Of a stretch of 64,000 bases of DNA, positions 1-8,135 are shown in pieces. The DNA is from Baekduia alba (GTDB lineage: Bacteria > Actinomycetota > Thermoleophilia > Solirubrobacterales > Solirubrobacteraceae). Where the stretch lies: NCBI RefSeq assembly GCF_028416635.1, contig NZ_CP114013.1, forward strand, positions 124,001 through 188,000. Direction: 5' to 3'. Numbering within the stretch: the first letter of the stretch is position 1; every line of letters starts with the position of its first letter. The notes below the pieces were generated by a model. The model was given only the letters and a program-made list of their open reading frames with translations. It did no database searches and was not told where the DNA came from. A program made the position numbers and the translations under genes.

Positions 1-109
1 CGGTGCCGACGCGCGCGACGAGCTCGGGGTGCTCGCGGTGCACGATCGCTTCGGTCGCGTCGGTCATCGCCGTGAGGTCCGCGCGCAGCAGCGCGATGAG
101 CCGACTCAT
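1..109 (-). CDS. Partial protein, possible PucR/CdaR-like regulator N-terminus
   Basis: Only the first 36 codons are in the window; the gene continues to the left. The ATG is at 107-109 on the minus strand and the reading begins MSRLIALLRADLTAMTDA, followed by a segment ending HPELVARV. The pattern of a short helix and then an acidic helix ending in a PEL-like motif resembles the N-terminus of PucR/CdaR-type regulators, but the fragment is too short to assign. It is divergent from the NTF2-like gene at 190, so a shared promoter region of about 80 bp lies between them. Family assignment is a guess; that it is a coding start is moderately likely. Confidence 0.35.
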   Translation of the reverse strand, partial: MSRLIALLRADLTAMTDATEAIVHREHPELVARVGT

Positions 110-189
110 ACCGTTGTGATGAAGCGCAGGGGCTGTTTCGTGCGTCATGGCCGTTGCGGGTTGATCGGTTCGTGCGTACCGTCGCAGAT

Positions 190-681
190 ATGGAGCTCGC
201 CGTCGACAGTCCCCTCTCCGCCTACCGGGCCGCCTACGACGCCCACGACCTGGACGCGCTGCTCGCGACCATGCGTCCCGACGTCGCGCTGCACTCCCCG
301 ATCACCGACCGCTTCGCGTTCCGCGGCCACGCGCAGCTGCGCGACCTGATGGAGGACGTGCACGCGGTGGTCTCCGACTCCGCCTACGTGCTCGACGTCG
401 GCGACGACCGCACGCGGGTGCTGAAGCTGTCGGGCCGGATCGGCCGCCAGCCCTTCACCGAGACGCTGCTCATGCAGCTCGACGACGACGGGCTGATCGC
501 GTCGATCGAGATCTTCGTCCGGCCGATGCCCGGCGTCACGGCGATGGCCGCGGCGCTCGGTCCCCGCATCGCCCGCCGGCGCTCGCGCGTGCGCGCGCTG
601 CTGTTCCGCCTGATGATCGGCCCGCTGGCCTTCATGACGCGCACCGGCGAGCCGGTCGGCTCCAAGCTCGCCTCACCCTGA
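190..681 (+). CDS. SnoaL/NTF2-like fold protein
   Basis: Predicted 163-residue protein of the NTF2-like superfamily, a small cone-shaped fold used by cyclases, isomerases and ligand-binding proteins. The N-terminal helix pattern (SAYRAAYDAHDLDALLATM), then RPDVALHSPIT and a beta-rich C-terminal half containing FTETLLMQLDDDGLIASIEI, is typical. The ATG at 190 is preferred to an in-frame TTG at 154 because homology-like sequence begins there. The last third is unusually basic (ARRRSRVRA) and could lie on a surface or bind nucleic acid. Its stop overlaps the 3' end of the convergent TrmO-like gene by 9 nt. Substrate unknown. Confidence 0.7.
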   Translation: MELAVDSPLSAYRAAYDAHDLDALLATMRPDVALHSPITDRFAFRGHAQLRDLMEDVHAVVSDSAYVLDVGDDRTRVLKLSGRIGRQPFTETLLMQLDDDGLIASIEIFVRPMPGVTAMAAALGPRIARRRSRVRALLFRLMIGPLAFMTRTGEPVGSKLASP

Positions 682-1083
682 GGCGTCGGCCGCCTTGAGG
701 TCGACGATCGGCGTCCCGTCCAGCGCCTCGAGGTCGGAGACGAGCAGGCGCGCGCCGTCGACCGCGAGCACGGTCACCGGATGCAACCCGATGGGGTTGG
801 GCCGGTCGGGCGAGCGCGTGCTGAACACGCCGGTGAGCGGGTTGTCCGGGTTGCCGCGCGGCCGGACCTCGAGGACGTCGCGGTCGGCGTGGTGCAGCCA
901 CGTGATCAGCAGGAGCCGGTCGCCGGTCTGGATCGACCGGAGCGCCGGGAGCAGGTTGTCGTCGAGCTCGAGCCACGCGTCGGGCCCGCCTTCGGGACCC
1001 TGCTTGGGCGCGGCGGCGCGGTCGGTCAGCGGCGAGCGCACGACGCCGATCGGGCGCAGCGCGGGGGAGCGGTCTGGGGCCAT
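673..1083 (-). CDS. TrmO/TsaA-like SAM-dependent tRNA methyltransferase family protein
   Basis: A 136-residue protein matching the TsaA/UPF0066 (TrmO) family, whose characterised member N6-methylates threonylcarbamoyl-adenosine 37 of some tRNAs. Visible family marks are IGVVRSP near the N-terminus, RGNPDNPLTGVFSTRSPDRP followed by NPIGLHPV in the centre, and DGTPIVDLK near the end. It lacks the extra C-terminal domain of the E. coli enzyme, as many bacterial members do. The start is an ATG at 1081-1083. It converges on the NTF2-like gene with a 9-nt overlap. Family assignment is secure; whether it acts on tRNA here is inferred from the family. Confidence 0.8.
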   Translation of the reverse strand: MAPDRSPALRPIGVVRSPLTDRAAAPKQGPEGGPDAWLELDDNLLPALRSIQTGDRLLLITWLHHADRDVLEVRPRGNPDNPLTGVFSTRSPDRPNPIGLHPVTVLAVDGARLLVSDLEALDGTPIVDLKAADASG

Positions 1084-1121
1084 CGGTCGACGCTACCCGG
1101 CGCGCGGCATCATGTCTTGGC

Positions 1122-1317
1122 ATGGCCCCGCTCCCCAGGGTCCTCGTGCCCGGCCTCTCCACGACGCCGCGCCAGTTCTTCGCGCAGCTCCCGGCGCCCT
1201 GGCGCTTCGCGCCCGTCCACGTCGCCGACACGACGCGCGGCGCGACGCATCACGAGATCGCCGTCCCGACGCTGATGCTCGTCGGCGAGGCCGACCAGCT
1301 CACGCCGGTCGAGCACG
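1122..1317 (+). pseudogene. Alpha/beta-hydrolase remnant (both ends kept, centre deleted)
   Basis: The frame starts with a plausible hydrolase N-terminus (RVLVPGLSTTPRQFFAQLPA, then RFAPVHVADTTRG) and jumps after about 42 residues to what is normally the C-terminal acid strand ([20 protein letters not shown]). The roughly 150 residues that should lie between, including the GxSxG nucleophile, are absent. The frame then runs into sequence that makes sense only in the +1 frame, as part of an ABC transporter. I infer two deletions: one internal to the hydrolase and one joining it to the exporter. An assembly artefact is the alternative. It is very unlikely to encode an active enzyme. Confidence 0.6.
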
Positions 1318-2277
1318 CTCCAGATCGGGCTGTACTCCGTGTTGGTGTTCATGACCCAGCGGCTGCTGTGGCCGCTGACCGAGCTCGGCGAGACGCTCGA
1401 CCTCTACCAGCGCGGCTGCGCGTCGATCCGGCGCATCCTCGACCTCGTCGACGCGCCGATCGCGATCCGGCCGGGCACGGCGGAGCTGCCGGCGCTCGCC
1501 GCCGACGCGGTCCCGGCGCGCGCGGCGGCGTTCCGCGACGTGTCGTTCTCCTACGGCAACGGCGTGCCGGTGCTCGACGGGCTGTCGCTGGACGTCGGGG
1601 CGGGGGAGACGCACGCGATCGTCGGCGCGACGGGGGCCGGGAAGTCGACCGTCGTCAAGCTGCTGCTGCGGCTGTACGAGGCCGGCGACGGCGACGGCGA
1701 GGTCGCGATCGACGACGTGCCGGTCGAGGCGCTGTCGTTCGGGTCGCTGCGCGGAGCGATCGGCTACGTGGGCCAGGACACGTTCCTGTTCGACGGGACC
1801 GTCGCGGAGAACCTGCGCTACGGCGCGTGGGACGCGAGCGACGACGCGCTGCGCGCCGCCGCGGAGCTGGCCGAGGCCGACGGCTTCGTGCGCGCGCTGC
1901 CCGACGGCTACGACACGCCGGTCGGCGAGCGCGGCGTCCGGCTGTCCGGCGGCCAGCGCCAGCGGCTGACGATCGCCCGCGCGCTGGCCCGCAACCCCTC
2001 GATCCTGGTCCTGGACGAGGCGACGTCGGCGGTCGACAACGAGACCGAGGCCGCGATCCAGCGCTCGCTCATGCGCGTCTCGCACCAGCGGACGACGATC
2101 GTGATCGCCCACCGCCTGTCGACGATCCGGCACGCCGACGCGATCCACGTGCTGCAGGCGGGCCGCGTCGTGGAGTCCGGCACGCACGACGAGCTCGTCG
2201 CGACCGGCGGGCTCTACGCCGCGCTGTGGGCGGTGCAGACCGGCGAGCTGGTCGCGCCGATCGCGCCGGCTCGCTGA
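1318..2277 (+). pseudogene. 5'-truncated ABC exporter (last TM helix plus ATPase domain)
   Basis: From about 1318 the frame reads [20 protein letters not shown], a typical last transmembrane helix of a fused membrane/ATPase exporter, then a linker and a complete nucleotide-binding domain: Walker [12 protein letters not shown]-loop GYVGQDT, signature LSGGQRQR, Walker [10 protein letters not shown]-loop SAVD and H-loop IAHRLST. The first five or so transmembrane helices, about 280 residues, are missing; a full member has close to 600 residues. The sequence immediately upstream belongs to a hydrolase remnant in another frame. Translation could start at the GTG at 1339 or the ATG at 1351 and yield a lone ATPase domain, but transport is not expected. 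Confidence 0.75.
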
Positions 2278-2333
2278 CCAGTCAGCAGACCACCTCCAGC
2301 GCGGCGAGTCCGCGCGGCGCTTAGGATCGGGGG

Positions 2334-2729
2334 ATGGCCCTGCCCGAGTTCGCGTCCCCCGCCGGCCTCCCCACGCCGGCGGGCTACAGCCATGTTGTAG
2401 GTCTTCCGCCGGGGCGGCTGGTGTGGACGTCGGGGCAGGTGGCGCTCGACGCGACCGGCGCCGCGCCGGAGGGCTGGGAGGCGCAGACGCGGCTGGTCTT
2501 CGAGAACGTCGGGGGCGCGCTGGCGGCGGCCGGCGCGACGTTCGCCGACGTCGTCAAGTTGTCGTTCTTCGTGACGGGCGTCGCGGAGCTCGCCACGGTC
2601 CGCGCCGTCCGTGACGAGTTCGTCGACACGGCCAACCCGCCGACGAGCTCGCTCGTCCAGGTCGCCGGGCTGATCCGCCCCGACCTGCTCGTGGAGGTCG
2701 AGGCCGTCGCGTGGCGTCCGCCGGCCTGA
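2334..2729 (+). CDS. RidA/YjgF family protein
   Basis: A 131-residue Rid-superfamily protein. RidA enzymes hydrolyse reactive enamine/imine intermediates such as 2-aminoacrylate; other members act in specific catabolic pathways. Marks are SGQVALDATG in the N-terminal half, the helix pattern ending in ALAAAGATFADVVKLSFFVT, and NPPTSSLVQVAGL, followed by LLVEVEAVAW. The Arg usually found in the TRxxVxV segment is replaced (PPTSSLVQV), which suggests a subgroup other than canonical RidA. The gene overlaps the following MFS gene by 19 nt on the same strand, so the two are probably co-transcribed. Confidence 0.85.
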   Translation: MALPEFASPAGLPTPAGYSHVVGLPPGRLVWTSGQVALDATGAAPEGWEAQTRLVFENVGGALAAAGATFADVVKLSFFVTGVAELATVRAVRDEFVDTANPPTSSLVQVAGLIRPDLLVEVEAVAWRPPA

Positions 2730-3901
2730 TCCGCCGCGGCGGCGCGGCGCGCGACCTGTGGCTGCTCGGCGCCGGCATGGCGGTCTCGGCCACGGGCGAC
2801 ACGGCCGCGCTCGTCGCGCTCCTGCTGCGCCTGCGCCCGGAGGGCACGGGCTGGGTCGCGGCGCTGCTGGCCGCGCAGCTCATCCCGACCGTCCTGCTCT
2901 CGCCCGTCGTCGGCCATCTCGTCGACCGGTTCGAGACGCGGCGCGTGCTGCTGACCGCCGTCGTCGGGCAGGCGCTGGTCGCGATCCCGATCGCGATCGT
3001 GACCGCGCCGGCCGCGACCGTCTCGCTCTTCGTCGTGCTCGGCGCGTTCAACGCGACGGTCCGCCCGGCGACCAACGCGCTGGTGCCCGCGATCGTGGGC
3101 GAGGAGCGCGCGATCGCCGGCTACGCGCGCCTCGCGCTCGGCCAGAGCCTGGGCTGGGTCATCGGGCCGGCGCTCGGCGGCGTGCTCACCGGCGCGTTCG
3201 GCTCGACCACCGCGCTGCTGGTCGACGCGGGCACGTTCGTGGTGTTGGCCGGCGCGTGCTTCCTGATCCAGACGCGGCGCGAGCCCGCCCCGGTCGACGC
3301 CGCGGAGGCGCACGGCGGTCGCGGGCGCCAGGCCCGGCTCGGCTTCCAGCTGCTCTGGAATGACCGCGTCCTGCGCGTGGTGCTGATCATCAGCGCGATC
3401 TCGATCGCCTGCGCGGTCCTGGACAACGTGGCCGCGCCGTTCCGGTTCATCGACCAGCTCGGGACGACGGCGACCGGCTACGGGGTCTACCTCGCGCTCT
3501 GGGGCGCGGGCGTCATGGCCGGGTCCCAGCTCCCGCCGCGCGTACCGACGGCGCGGGAGCGCTACGTCCCGGCGGTCGGCAACCTGCTGTGCAGCCTCGG
3601 GATCGCCGGGATCGGCCTGGCCCCGTCGCTGGCCTTCGCGTTCGTCGCCTCCGCGCTGGGCGGCGTAGGCAATGGCATGGCCAACGTCTCGCAGAACGCG
3701 CTGATCGGCAAGCGCGTCCCGGACCACCAGCGCGGGCGGGCGTTCGCGGCCAGCGGCGCGGTGATGCAGACGGCGACCGGGGTCGGGACCGCGGCGGCCG
3801 GGCCGATCGTCGCGACGCTCGACGCCGACGTGGCGATGATGGTCTTCGGCGGCCTCGGCGCGGCCGTGTGCGTCGCCGGCCTGGTGGCGCTCAGGCGGTG
3901 A
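2711..3901 (+). CDS. MFS transporter (EntS-like group)
   Basis: A 396-residue integral membrane protein with about twelve hydrophobic segments, of the major facilitator superfamily, resembling the EntS/MFS_3 group of exporters. The loop after TM2 carries GHLVDRFETRRVL, the usual D-R-x-x-R type MFS motif A. A GTG start at 2711 lies inside the end of the RidA gene, a spacing typical of translational coupling. The C-terminus ends ALRR and its stop overlaps the truncated hydrolase read from the other strand. Substrate cannot be deduced; efflux of a small metabolite is the family-based expectation. Confidence 0.85.
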   Translation: MASAGLIRRGGAARDLWLLGAGMAVSATGDTAALVALLLRLRPEGTGWVAALLAAQLIPTVLLSPVVGHLVDRFETRRVLLTAVVGQALVAIPIAIVTAPAATVSLFVVLGAFNATVRPATNALVPAIVGEERAIAGYARLALGQSLGWVIGPALGGVLTGAFGSTTALLVDAGTFVVLAGACFLIQTRREPAPVDAAEAHGGRGRQARLGFQLLWNDRVLRVVLIISAISIACAVLDNVAAPFRFIDQLGTTATGYGVYLALWGAGVMAGSQLPPRVPTARERYVPAVGNLLCSLGIAGIGLAPSLAFAFVASALGGVGNGMANVSQNALIGKRVPDHQRGRAFAASGAVMQTATGVGTAAAGPIVATLDADVAMMVFGGLGAAVCVAGLVALRR

Positions 3902-4245
3902 GGCCGAGGATCAGCTGGGCGGCCTCCAGCGGCACGTCGAGCTGGACCGCGTGGCCGACGCCGGCGAGCTCGATCCAGTCGGCGGTCGGGAACCAGCGGC
4001 GGTAGCGCTCGGCCGCGCGCGGCCAGGGGAGGAGGCGGTCGTCGGCGCCCCAGACGAAGCGCAGCGGGCAGGCGATCGCGGACGAGTCCAGGACCCAGCC
4101 CTGGCGGTGGGCGAGCGCGGCCGCGCGCCCCGGCACGGCGCTGGTGGAGCCGCCGCGGACGTCGTAGACGATCGTCGTCGGAGCGGGCTCGGCGCTCTCG
4201 ACACGCCCGGCCAAGATCGCCGCGTTGCACGGCCCGGGCCGCTCA
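3891..4245 (-). pseudogene. 5'-truncated alpha/beta-hydrolase
   Basis: The minus-strand frame ends in a recognisable C-terminal third of an alpha/beta hydrolase: the acid strand PLRFVWGADDRLLPWPRA and the catalytic-His region WIELAGVGHAVQLDVP. The upstream two thirds, with the oxyanion HGxP and GxSxG nucleophile motifs, are absent. The recognisable part has about 110 residues against about 260-290 for a full enzyme, and upstream of it lies the start of the divergent LigD-polymerase gene. There is no convincing ATG; GTG or TTG codons near 4205-4218 could be used. The left limit overlaps the MFS stop. Best read as a remnant left by a deletion. Confidence 0.6.
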
Positions 4246-4262
4246 TGGCGTAGCTTCTCGGC

Positions 4263-5327
4263 ATGCCCGCGTCCGAGGCCACGACCGTCGAAGCCGGGGG
4301 TCGCGAGGTGCGCGTCTCCAATCCCGACCGGGTGATCTTCCCGGCGACGGAGCGGACCGGTGAGGTCACCAAGCTCGATGTCGCGAAGTACTACGTGTCG
4401 GTCGAGGACGGGATCATGCGGGCGCTGCGCGACCGGCCGACGACGCTGGAGCGCTGGCCGAAGGGCGTGCATCCGGACATCGTGGTCTCCACCCGGGAGC
4501 GGGGCGGCGGCGACGCGTTCTTCCAGAAGCGGATCCCGAGGGGCGCGCCCGACTACGTCGAGACGGCGCGGATCGCGTTCCCGTCGGGGCGCTTCGCCGA
4601 CGAGGTCTGCCCGACCGAGATCGCGGTCGTCGCGTGGGCCGCGCAGATGGGGACGATCACCTTCCACCCGTGGCCAGTGCGGCGCGAGGACGTCGACCAC
4701 CCCGACGAGCTGCGCATCGACCTCGACCCCCAGCCGGGGACGGACTTCGCCGACGCGGTCCGGGTCGCCGCCGAGGCGCGCGGGCTCCTGGCCGACCTCG
4801 GCTACGCCGGCTTCCCCAAGACCTCCGGCGGCCGCGGCGTCCACATCTACGTGCGGATCGAGCCGAAGTGGACGTTCACCGACGTCCGCCACGCCGCGAT
4901 CGCCTTCGGGCGCGAGCTGGAGCGCCGGCTCCCCGGCGAGGTCACGACGAAGTGGTGGAAGGAGGAGCGCGGTGAGCGCATCTTCGTCGACTACAACCAG
5001 AACGCGCGCGACCGGACGATTGCCTCGGCCTACAGCATCCGCCCGAAGCCGGGCGCGCCGGTCTCGGCCCCGGTGACCTGGGACGAGCTGCCCGACGTGA
5101 CGCCCGAGGACTTCACGGTCGCGACGATGCCCGCGCGGTTCGCGCAGGTCGGCGACCGCCATGCCGCGATCGACGACGTCGTCCACTCGCTGCAGCCGCT
5201 GCTGGACATGTACGAGCGCGACGAGGCGGGCGACATGCCCTATCCGCCCGACTACCCCAAGATGCCGGGCGAGCCCAAGCGCGTGCAGCCGTCGCGTGAC
5301 ACGGACCGCAAGCGCGAGTCGGGCTAG
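4263..5327 (+). CDS. ligD-pol: LigD-type polymerase (PolDom), NHEJ primase-polymerase
   Basis: A 354-residue stand-alone polymerase domain of the archaeo-eukaryotic primase superfamily, as found in bacterial LigD, which fills and remodels broken DNA ends (often with ribonucleotides) in non-homologous end joining with Ku and an ATP ligase. Visible marks are the metal-binding DLDPQPG (Asp153 and Asp155), the preceding FHPWPVR, SGGRGVHIYVRI with its catalytic His, and RTIASAYSIRPKPGAPVS. No ligase or phosphoesterase domain is attached and none is encoded nearby, so this is the split-gene form. Its stop overlaps the stop of the exonuclease III gene on the other strand. Function is strongly supported; the partners are not in this window. 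Confidence 0.9.
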   Translation: MPASEATTVEAGGREVRVSNPDRVIFPATERTGEVTKLDVAKYYVSVEDGIMRALRDRPTTLERWPKGVHPDIVVSTRERGGGDAFFQKRIPRGAPDYVETARIAFPSGRFADEVCPTEIAVVAWAAQMGTITFHPWPVRREDVDHPDELRIDLDPQPGTDFADAVRVAAEARGLLADLGYAGFPKTSGGRGVHIYVRIEPKWTFTDVRHAAIAFGRELERRLPGEVTTKWWKEERGERIFVDYNQNARDRTIASAYSIRPKPGAPVSAPVTWDELPDVTPEDFTVATMPARFAQVGDRHAAIDDVVHSLQPLLDMYERDEAGDMPYPPDYPKMPGEPKRVQPSRDTDRKRESG

Positions 5328-6193
5328 TCCGCCGACTGCGGCAGCTTCTTGGTCCCGCGGCGCGCGGCCGGCGCGGACGGCGGCGGCACCATCGGCCCGA
5401 TGTCGCCGTCGGGCGCCGCGTCGAGGTCCACGATCACCGGCGCGTGGTCGCTCGGGCCCTTGCCCTTGCGTGCCTTGCGGTCGATCCACGCGGCCTTCAC
5501 GCGGCCCGCGACGTCGTCGCCGCCCAGGATCAGGTCGATCCGCATCCCGAGGTCCTGGTGGAACATGCCCGCGCGGTAGTCCCAATAGGAGAACACGCGC
5601 TCGCTCGGCCAGCGGTCGCGAACCACGTCGTGCAGCCCCAGCGCCTCCAGCTCGGCGAGCGCCGCGCGCTCCGGCGCCGTCACGTGCGTGTGGCCCTCGT
5701 AGGCCTCGGGGTCGAAGACGTCGTCGTCGGTCGGCGCGATGTTGATGTCGCCGCAGACGACCGTCCGCGCCGCGTCGCCCGCCTCGACCATGTCGCGCAG
5801 CGCCGCCAGCCAGGCCAGCTTGTAGTGGTAGTGGTCGGAGTCCGGCGACCGCCCGTTGGGGACGTAGACCGAGAAGACGCGCACGCCGTCGCAGACCGCG
5901 GACACCGCCCGCGCCTCCGGCTCCGGGAACCCCGGCCCGTCCGGGATGCCCCGCACGACGTCCTCCAACCCGACCTTCGACAGGATCGCGACCCCGTTCC
6001 ACGACGCCTCGCCGTAGGTCGTGACGGCGTACCCGCGCTGCGACAGCTCGTCGCCGAAGAGCGCGGTGAACGCGTCGTCGGTGAGTTTGGTCTCCTGCAG
6101 GCAGACGACGTCGGGCTCGCGCTCGTCGAGCCACGGCAGCAGCCGCGGCAGCCGCTGCTTGACCGAGTTCACGTTCCAGGTGGCGATGCGCAT
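5324..6193 (-). CDS. xthA: Exonuclease III / AP endonuclease
   Basis: A 289-residue member of the ExoIII family of Mg-dependent apurinic/apyrimidinic endonucleases and 3'-phosphatases in base-excision repair. Landmarks in order: MRIATWNVNSVKQRLPRL at the N-terminus, VCLQETKL with the metal-binding Glu, the catalytic Tyr segment VFSVYVPNG, VVCGDINIAP with the Asp/Asn pair, MRIDLIL, and the terminal SDHAPVIVDL with the Asp-His pair. The ATG at 6191-6193 is chosen because the conserved first strand begins there, although the frame stays open upstream. A tail of about 30 residues (PPPSAPAARRGTKK) follows the catalytic core. It converges on the LigD-polymerase gene with a 4-nt overlap, placing two DNA-repair genes side by side. 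Confidence 0.93.
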   Translation of the reverse strand: MRIATWNVNSVKQRLPRLLPWLDEREPDVVCLQETKLTDDAFTALFGDELSQRGYAVTTYGEASWNGVAILSKVGLEDVVRGIPDGPGFPEPEARAVSAVCDGVRVFSVYVPNGRSPDSDHYHYKLAWLAALRDMVEAGDAARTVVCGDINIAPTDDDVFDPEAYEGHTHVTAPERAALAELEALGLHDVVRDRWPSERVFSYWDYRAGMFHQDLGMRIDLILGGDDVAGRVKAAWIDRKARKGKGPSDHAPVIVDLDAAPDGDIGPMVPPPSAPAARRGTKKLPQSAD

Positions 6194-6251
6194 CGCCACC
6201 AACGGTACGCGCCCGCGCGTAGGGCCGGGGTTGGCTCCGGACCGCTGAGCG

Positions 6252-8090
6252 ATGCATACTGGCGTCATGCAGACGGCCGAGCGGATCCGGCGAGGCGGCG
6301 AAGCGGCGAGGCCGAGGCACGCGGCCGCGCCGGCGTCGAGGCGCGACCACGGCGCCGGCGCCCGCGTCGCCGCCCTCCAGCGCCGCGCCGGCAACCATGC
6401 GACCGCGCGCGCGATGCTCGCCCGTACGCGCATCGACCTGGACGACGGCACGCCGGTGCCCGGCACCGCCGAGGAGAGGCTCGAGCCGCTGCTCGCCTAC
6501 CTGGACGCTCCGACCACCACCAGGAGGGACCTCGCCAAGCTGCAGCACCGCCTCCTCGGCCTCCCGCACCAGACCCAGTTCGACGGGCTCGCGCTCGCGG
6601 CGGTCCGCCTGCGGCTGAAGGCCACCGGCACGCGACCGGCGGAGGCGACCGGCGCCCAGCAGCAGGAGCCCAAGCGCGCCCGGGAGGACGAGGAGGTCCA
6701 GGTCGGCGTGGCCGCGGACGTCGACCCCCAGCTCGCGTCGATGGCGGCGTTGACCGCGATGGAGCACCTGATCATCACGCTGCCGCTCGCCGACGTCCTC
6801 GCCGTCGCCGGCGTGACGGTCAGGCTCCACAACGAGGTCAGTCGGGCGATCCAGCGGCGCTTCGTGCCGATCGAGCCCGCGCAGCCGCGCGTCGGCGCGC
6901 CCGGGACGATCGAGAGCCTCGTCGCGCCGCGCGTCCTGCACCTCCTCCTGCGCTACGCGGGCGGCCACGCCCCCGTGCTCGCCGACTTCCCGCGGCGCGC
7001 CCACGTCCTCGACGACCTCGCCCTGCCGCTGGTCCCCGACATCGTGCGCGCGCTCGGCTGGCGGCGGTACACGTCGGCGCTCAGGGTCTCGCCGAACATG
7101 CTGGTGCTGACGCTGACCGACCTCGCGGAGGAGGTCGAGCTGCACGCGACGACCTCGGCCCTGATCCGCGGCGGCGCGACGCACCCGGGCGGCCCGTACC
7201 GGACCCGGCCGGACCTGTCGGACGACCGACTGCGCGGCCAGCACGGGGACGTCGTCAGGTACTGGCTGGAGCTGTACGCCGCCGCGCAGCGTCGCGGCCA
7301 GCCGCGGAACCTCCGCATCGAGGACACGCAGGCGATCAGGTTCGCCAGTGCCATGGGCGCGACGGGCGCCGGCCATCACACGAGCGTCGTGAGCAGCGAA
7401 GGGCAGCCGACCTTCCATTCCAACCGGCACCTCTCGGACCAGCAGCTGACGAGGATCGGCCCGGGGCACCGGCCCGTGCTCGCGACCGAGGACTCCCGGA
7501 GGGGCTGGGGCCCGGAGCGCGGCGTCGGCCGTCACGGAAGGTGGGATCTGCCGTACCACTCGGAGTCGCAGAGCGTGGAGACGATCCAGCCCTGGCGGAT
7601 CCGCTACGTCGGCAACCTCTACCGCGCGTGCGTGTCGTGCCTGGCGTTCTACCGGTCGATCGGCATCCCCTCGGTCCAGCAGGACCCGGCGCACGGCGGG
7701 TTCGACACGTCGCACGGCGCGAAGGTCCCGGCGATCGTCCCGCCGCTCGTGCGCGGCACGAGCGTCTACCTCGACGAGTACCTCGGGTACGGCGCGCAGG
7801 TCATGGTCGCGCTGCGCGCGGCGGTCGTCGAGCTCCTGCAGTGCCGCGCGAGCCTGGGCAACGCGCGCGCCAACGTGGACGCCGCGCGGCAGGCCGGCCA
7901 GACCGAGGATCAGCTCCGGCCGCTCGTCAGCCGCGTCGGCGCCCTCGAGAGGCGGCTGGCGAGGCTGGTGCTCCTCCCGCCGCAGCGCGTCGCCGAGCTC
8001 ATGCTGGTCCTCGACGCGCTCGAGCGCGGCGAGGGCGACGCGTTCTACACCGAGCACAGGTTGGAGCCGCCCGGCGACAGGCTCGGCTAG
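6252..8090 (+). CDS. Candidate deaminase-fold toxin with eCIS-cargo-like N-terminal motif
   Basis: A 612-residue protein with no full-length family I recognise. Residues about 38-58 carry VAALQRRAGNHATARAML, which resembles the short LQRxAGNxAVxRLL motif near the start of many DUF4157/eCIS-associated cargo proteins. Near the C-terminus, His436-Ser-Glu438 (in DLPYHSESQSVE) is followed 22 residues after the Glu by Cys460-Val-Ser-Cys463 (in YRACVSCLAFYRS). That matches the HxE...CxxC zinc site of the cytidine-deaminase superfamily, including polymorphic toxins; the usual Pro before the first Cys is Ala. The middle is helical and the last 120 residues are coiled-coil-like. There is no signal peptide. 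A second ATG at 6267 is an equally good start. No immunity-like gene follows, and a strong terminator closes the unit. Toxin function is inferred. Confidence 0.55.
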   Translation: MHTGVMQTAERIRRGGEAARPRHAAAPASRRDHGAGARVAALQRRAGNHATARAMLARTRIDLDDGTPVPGTAEERLEPLLAYLDAPTTTRRDLAKLQHRLLGLPHQTQFDGLALAAVRLRLKATGTRPAEATGAQQQEPKRAREDEEVQVGVAADVDPQLASMAALTAMEHLIITLPLADVLAVAGVTVRLHNEVSRAIQRRFVPIEPAQPRVGAPGTIESLVAPRVLHLLLRYAGGHAPVLADFPRRAHVLDDLALPLVPDIVRALGWRRYTSALRVSPNMLVLTLTDLAEEVELHATTSALIRGGATHPGGPYRTRPDLSDDRLRGQHGDVVRYWLELYAAAQRRGQPRNLRIEDTQAIRFASAMGATGAGHHTSVVSSEGQPTFHSNRHLSDQQLTRIGPGHRPVLATEDSRRGWGPERGVGRHGRWDLPYHSESQSVETIQPWRIRYVGNLYRACVSCLAFYRSIGIPSVQQDPAHGGFDTSHGAKVPAIVPPLVRGTSVYLDEYLGYGAQVMVALRAAVVELLQCRASLGNARANVDAARQAGQTEDQLRPLVSRVGALERRLARLVLLPPQRVAELMLVLDALERGEGDAFYTEHRLEPPGDRLG

Positions 8091-8096
8091 CACGAC

Positions 8097-8126
8097 CGAG
8101 GGGCGGCGCCGCGGCGCCGCCCCTCG
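8097..8126. terminator. Strong bidirectional hairpin terminator
   Basis: A near-perfect inverted repeat with a 14-bp GC-rich stem (left arm CGAGGGGCGGCGCC, right arm its complement) lies between the convergent toxin candidate (stop 8088-8090) and the large secreted protein (stop 8136). There is no long T-run, as is common in very GC-rich genomes. Position and symmetry suit termination of both genes. Confidence 0.8.
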
Positions 8127-8135
8127 TCGCCTCAA

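Noticed and set aside
1122-2324. A 400-codon open frame running through the hydrolase remnant and beyond
   Set aside because: After about 1317 it is Arg/Ala-rich shadow sequence of the ABC ATPase in another frame; only the first ~65 codons resemble a protein.
3891-8135. A minus-strand open frame of about 1400 codons
   Set aside because: It is antisense to the toxin candidate and LigD genes and frame-shifted over exonuclease III; high GC produces long open shadows. Only its last ~110 codons resemble a protein.
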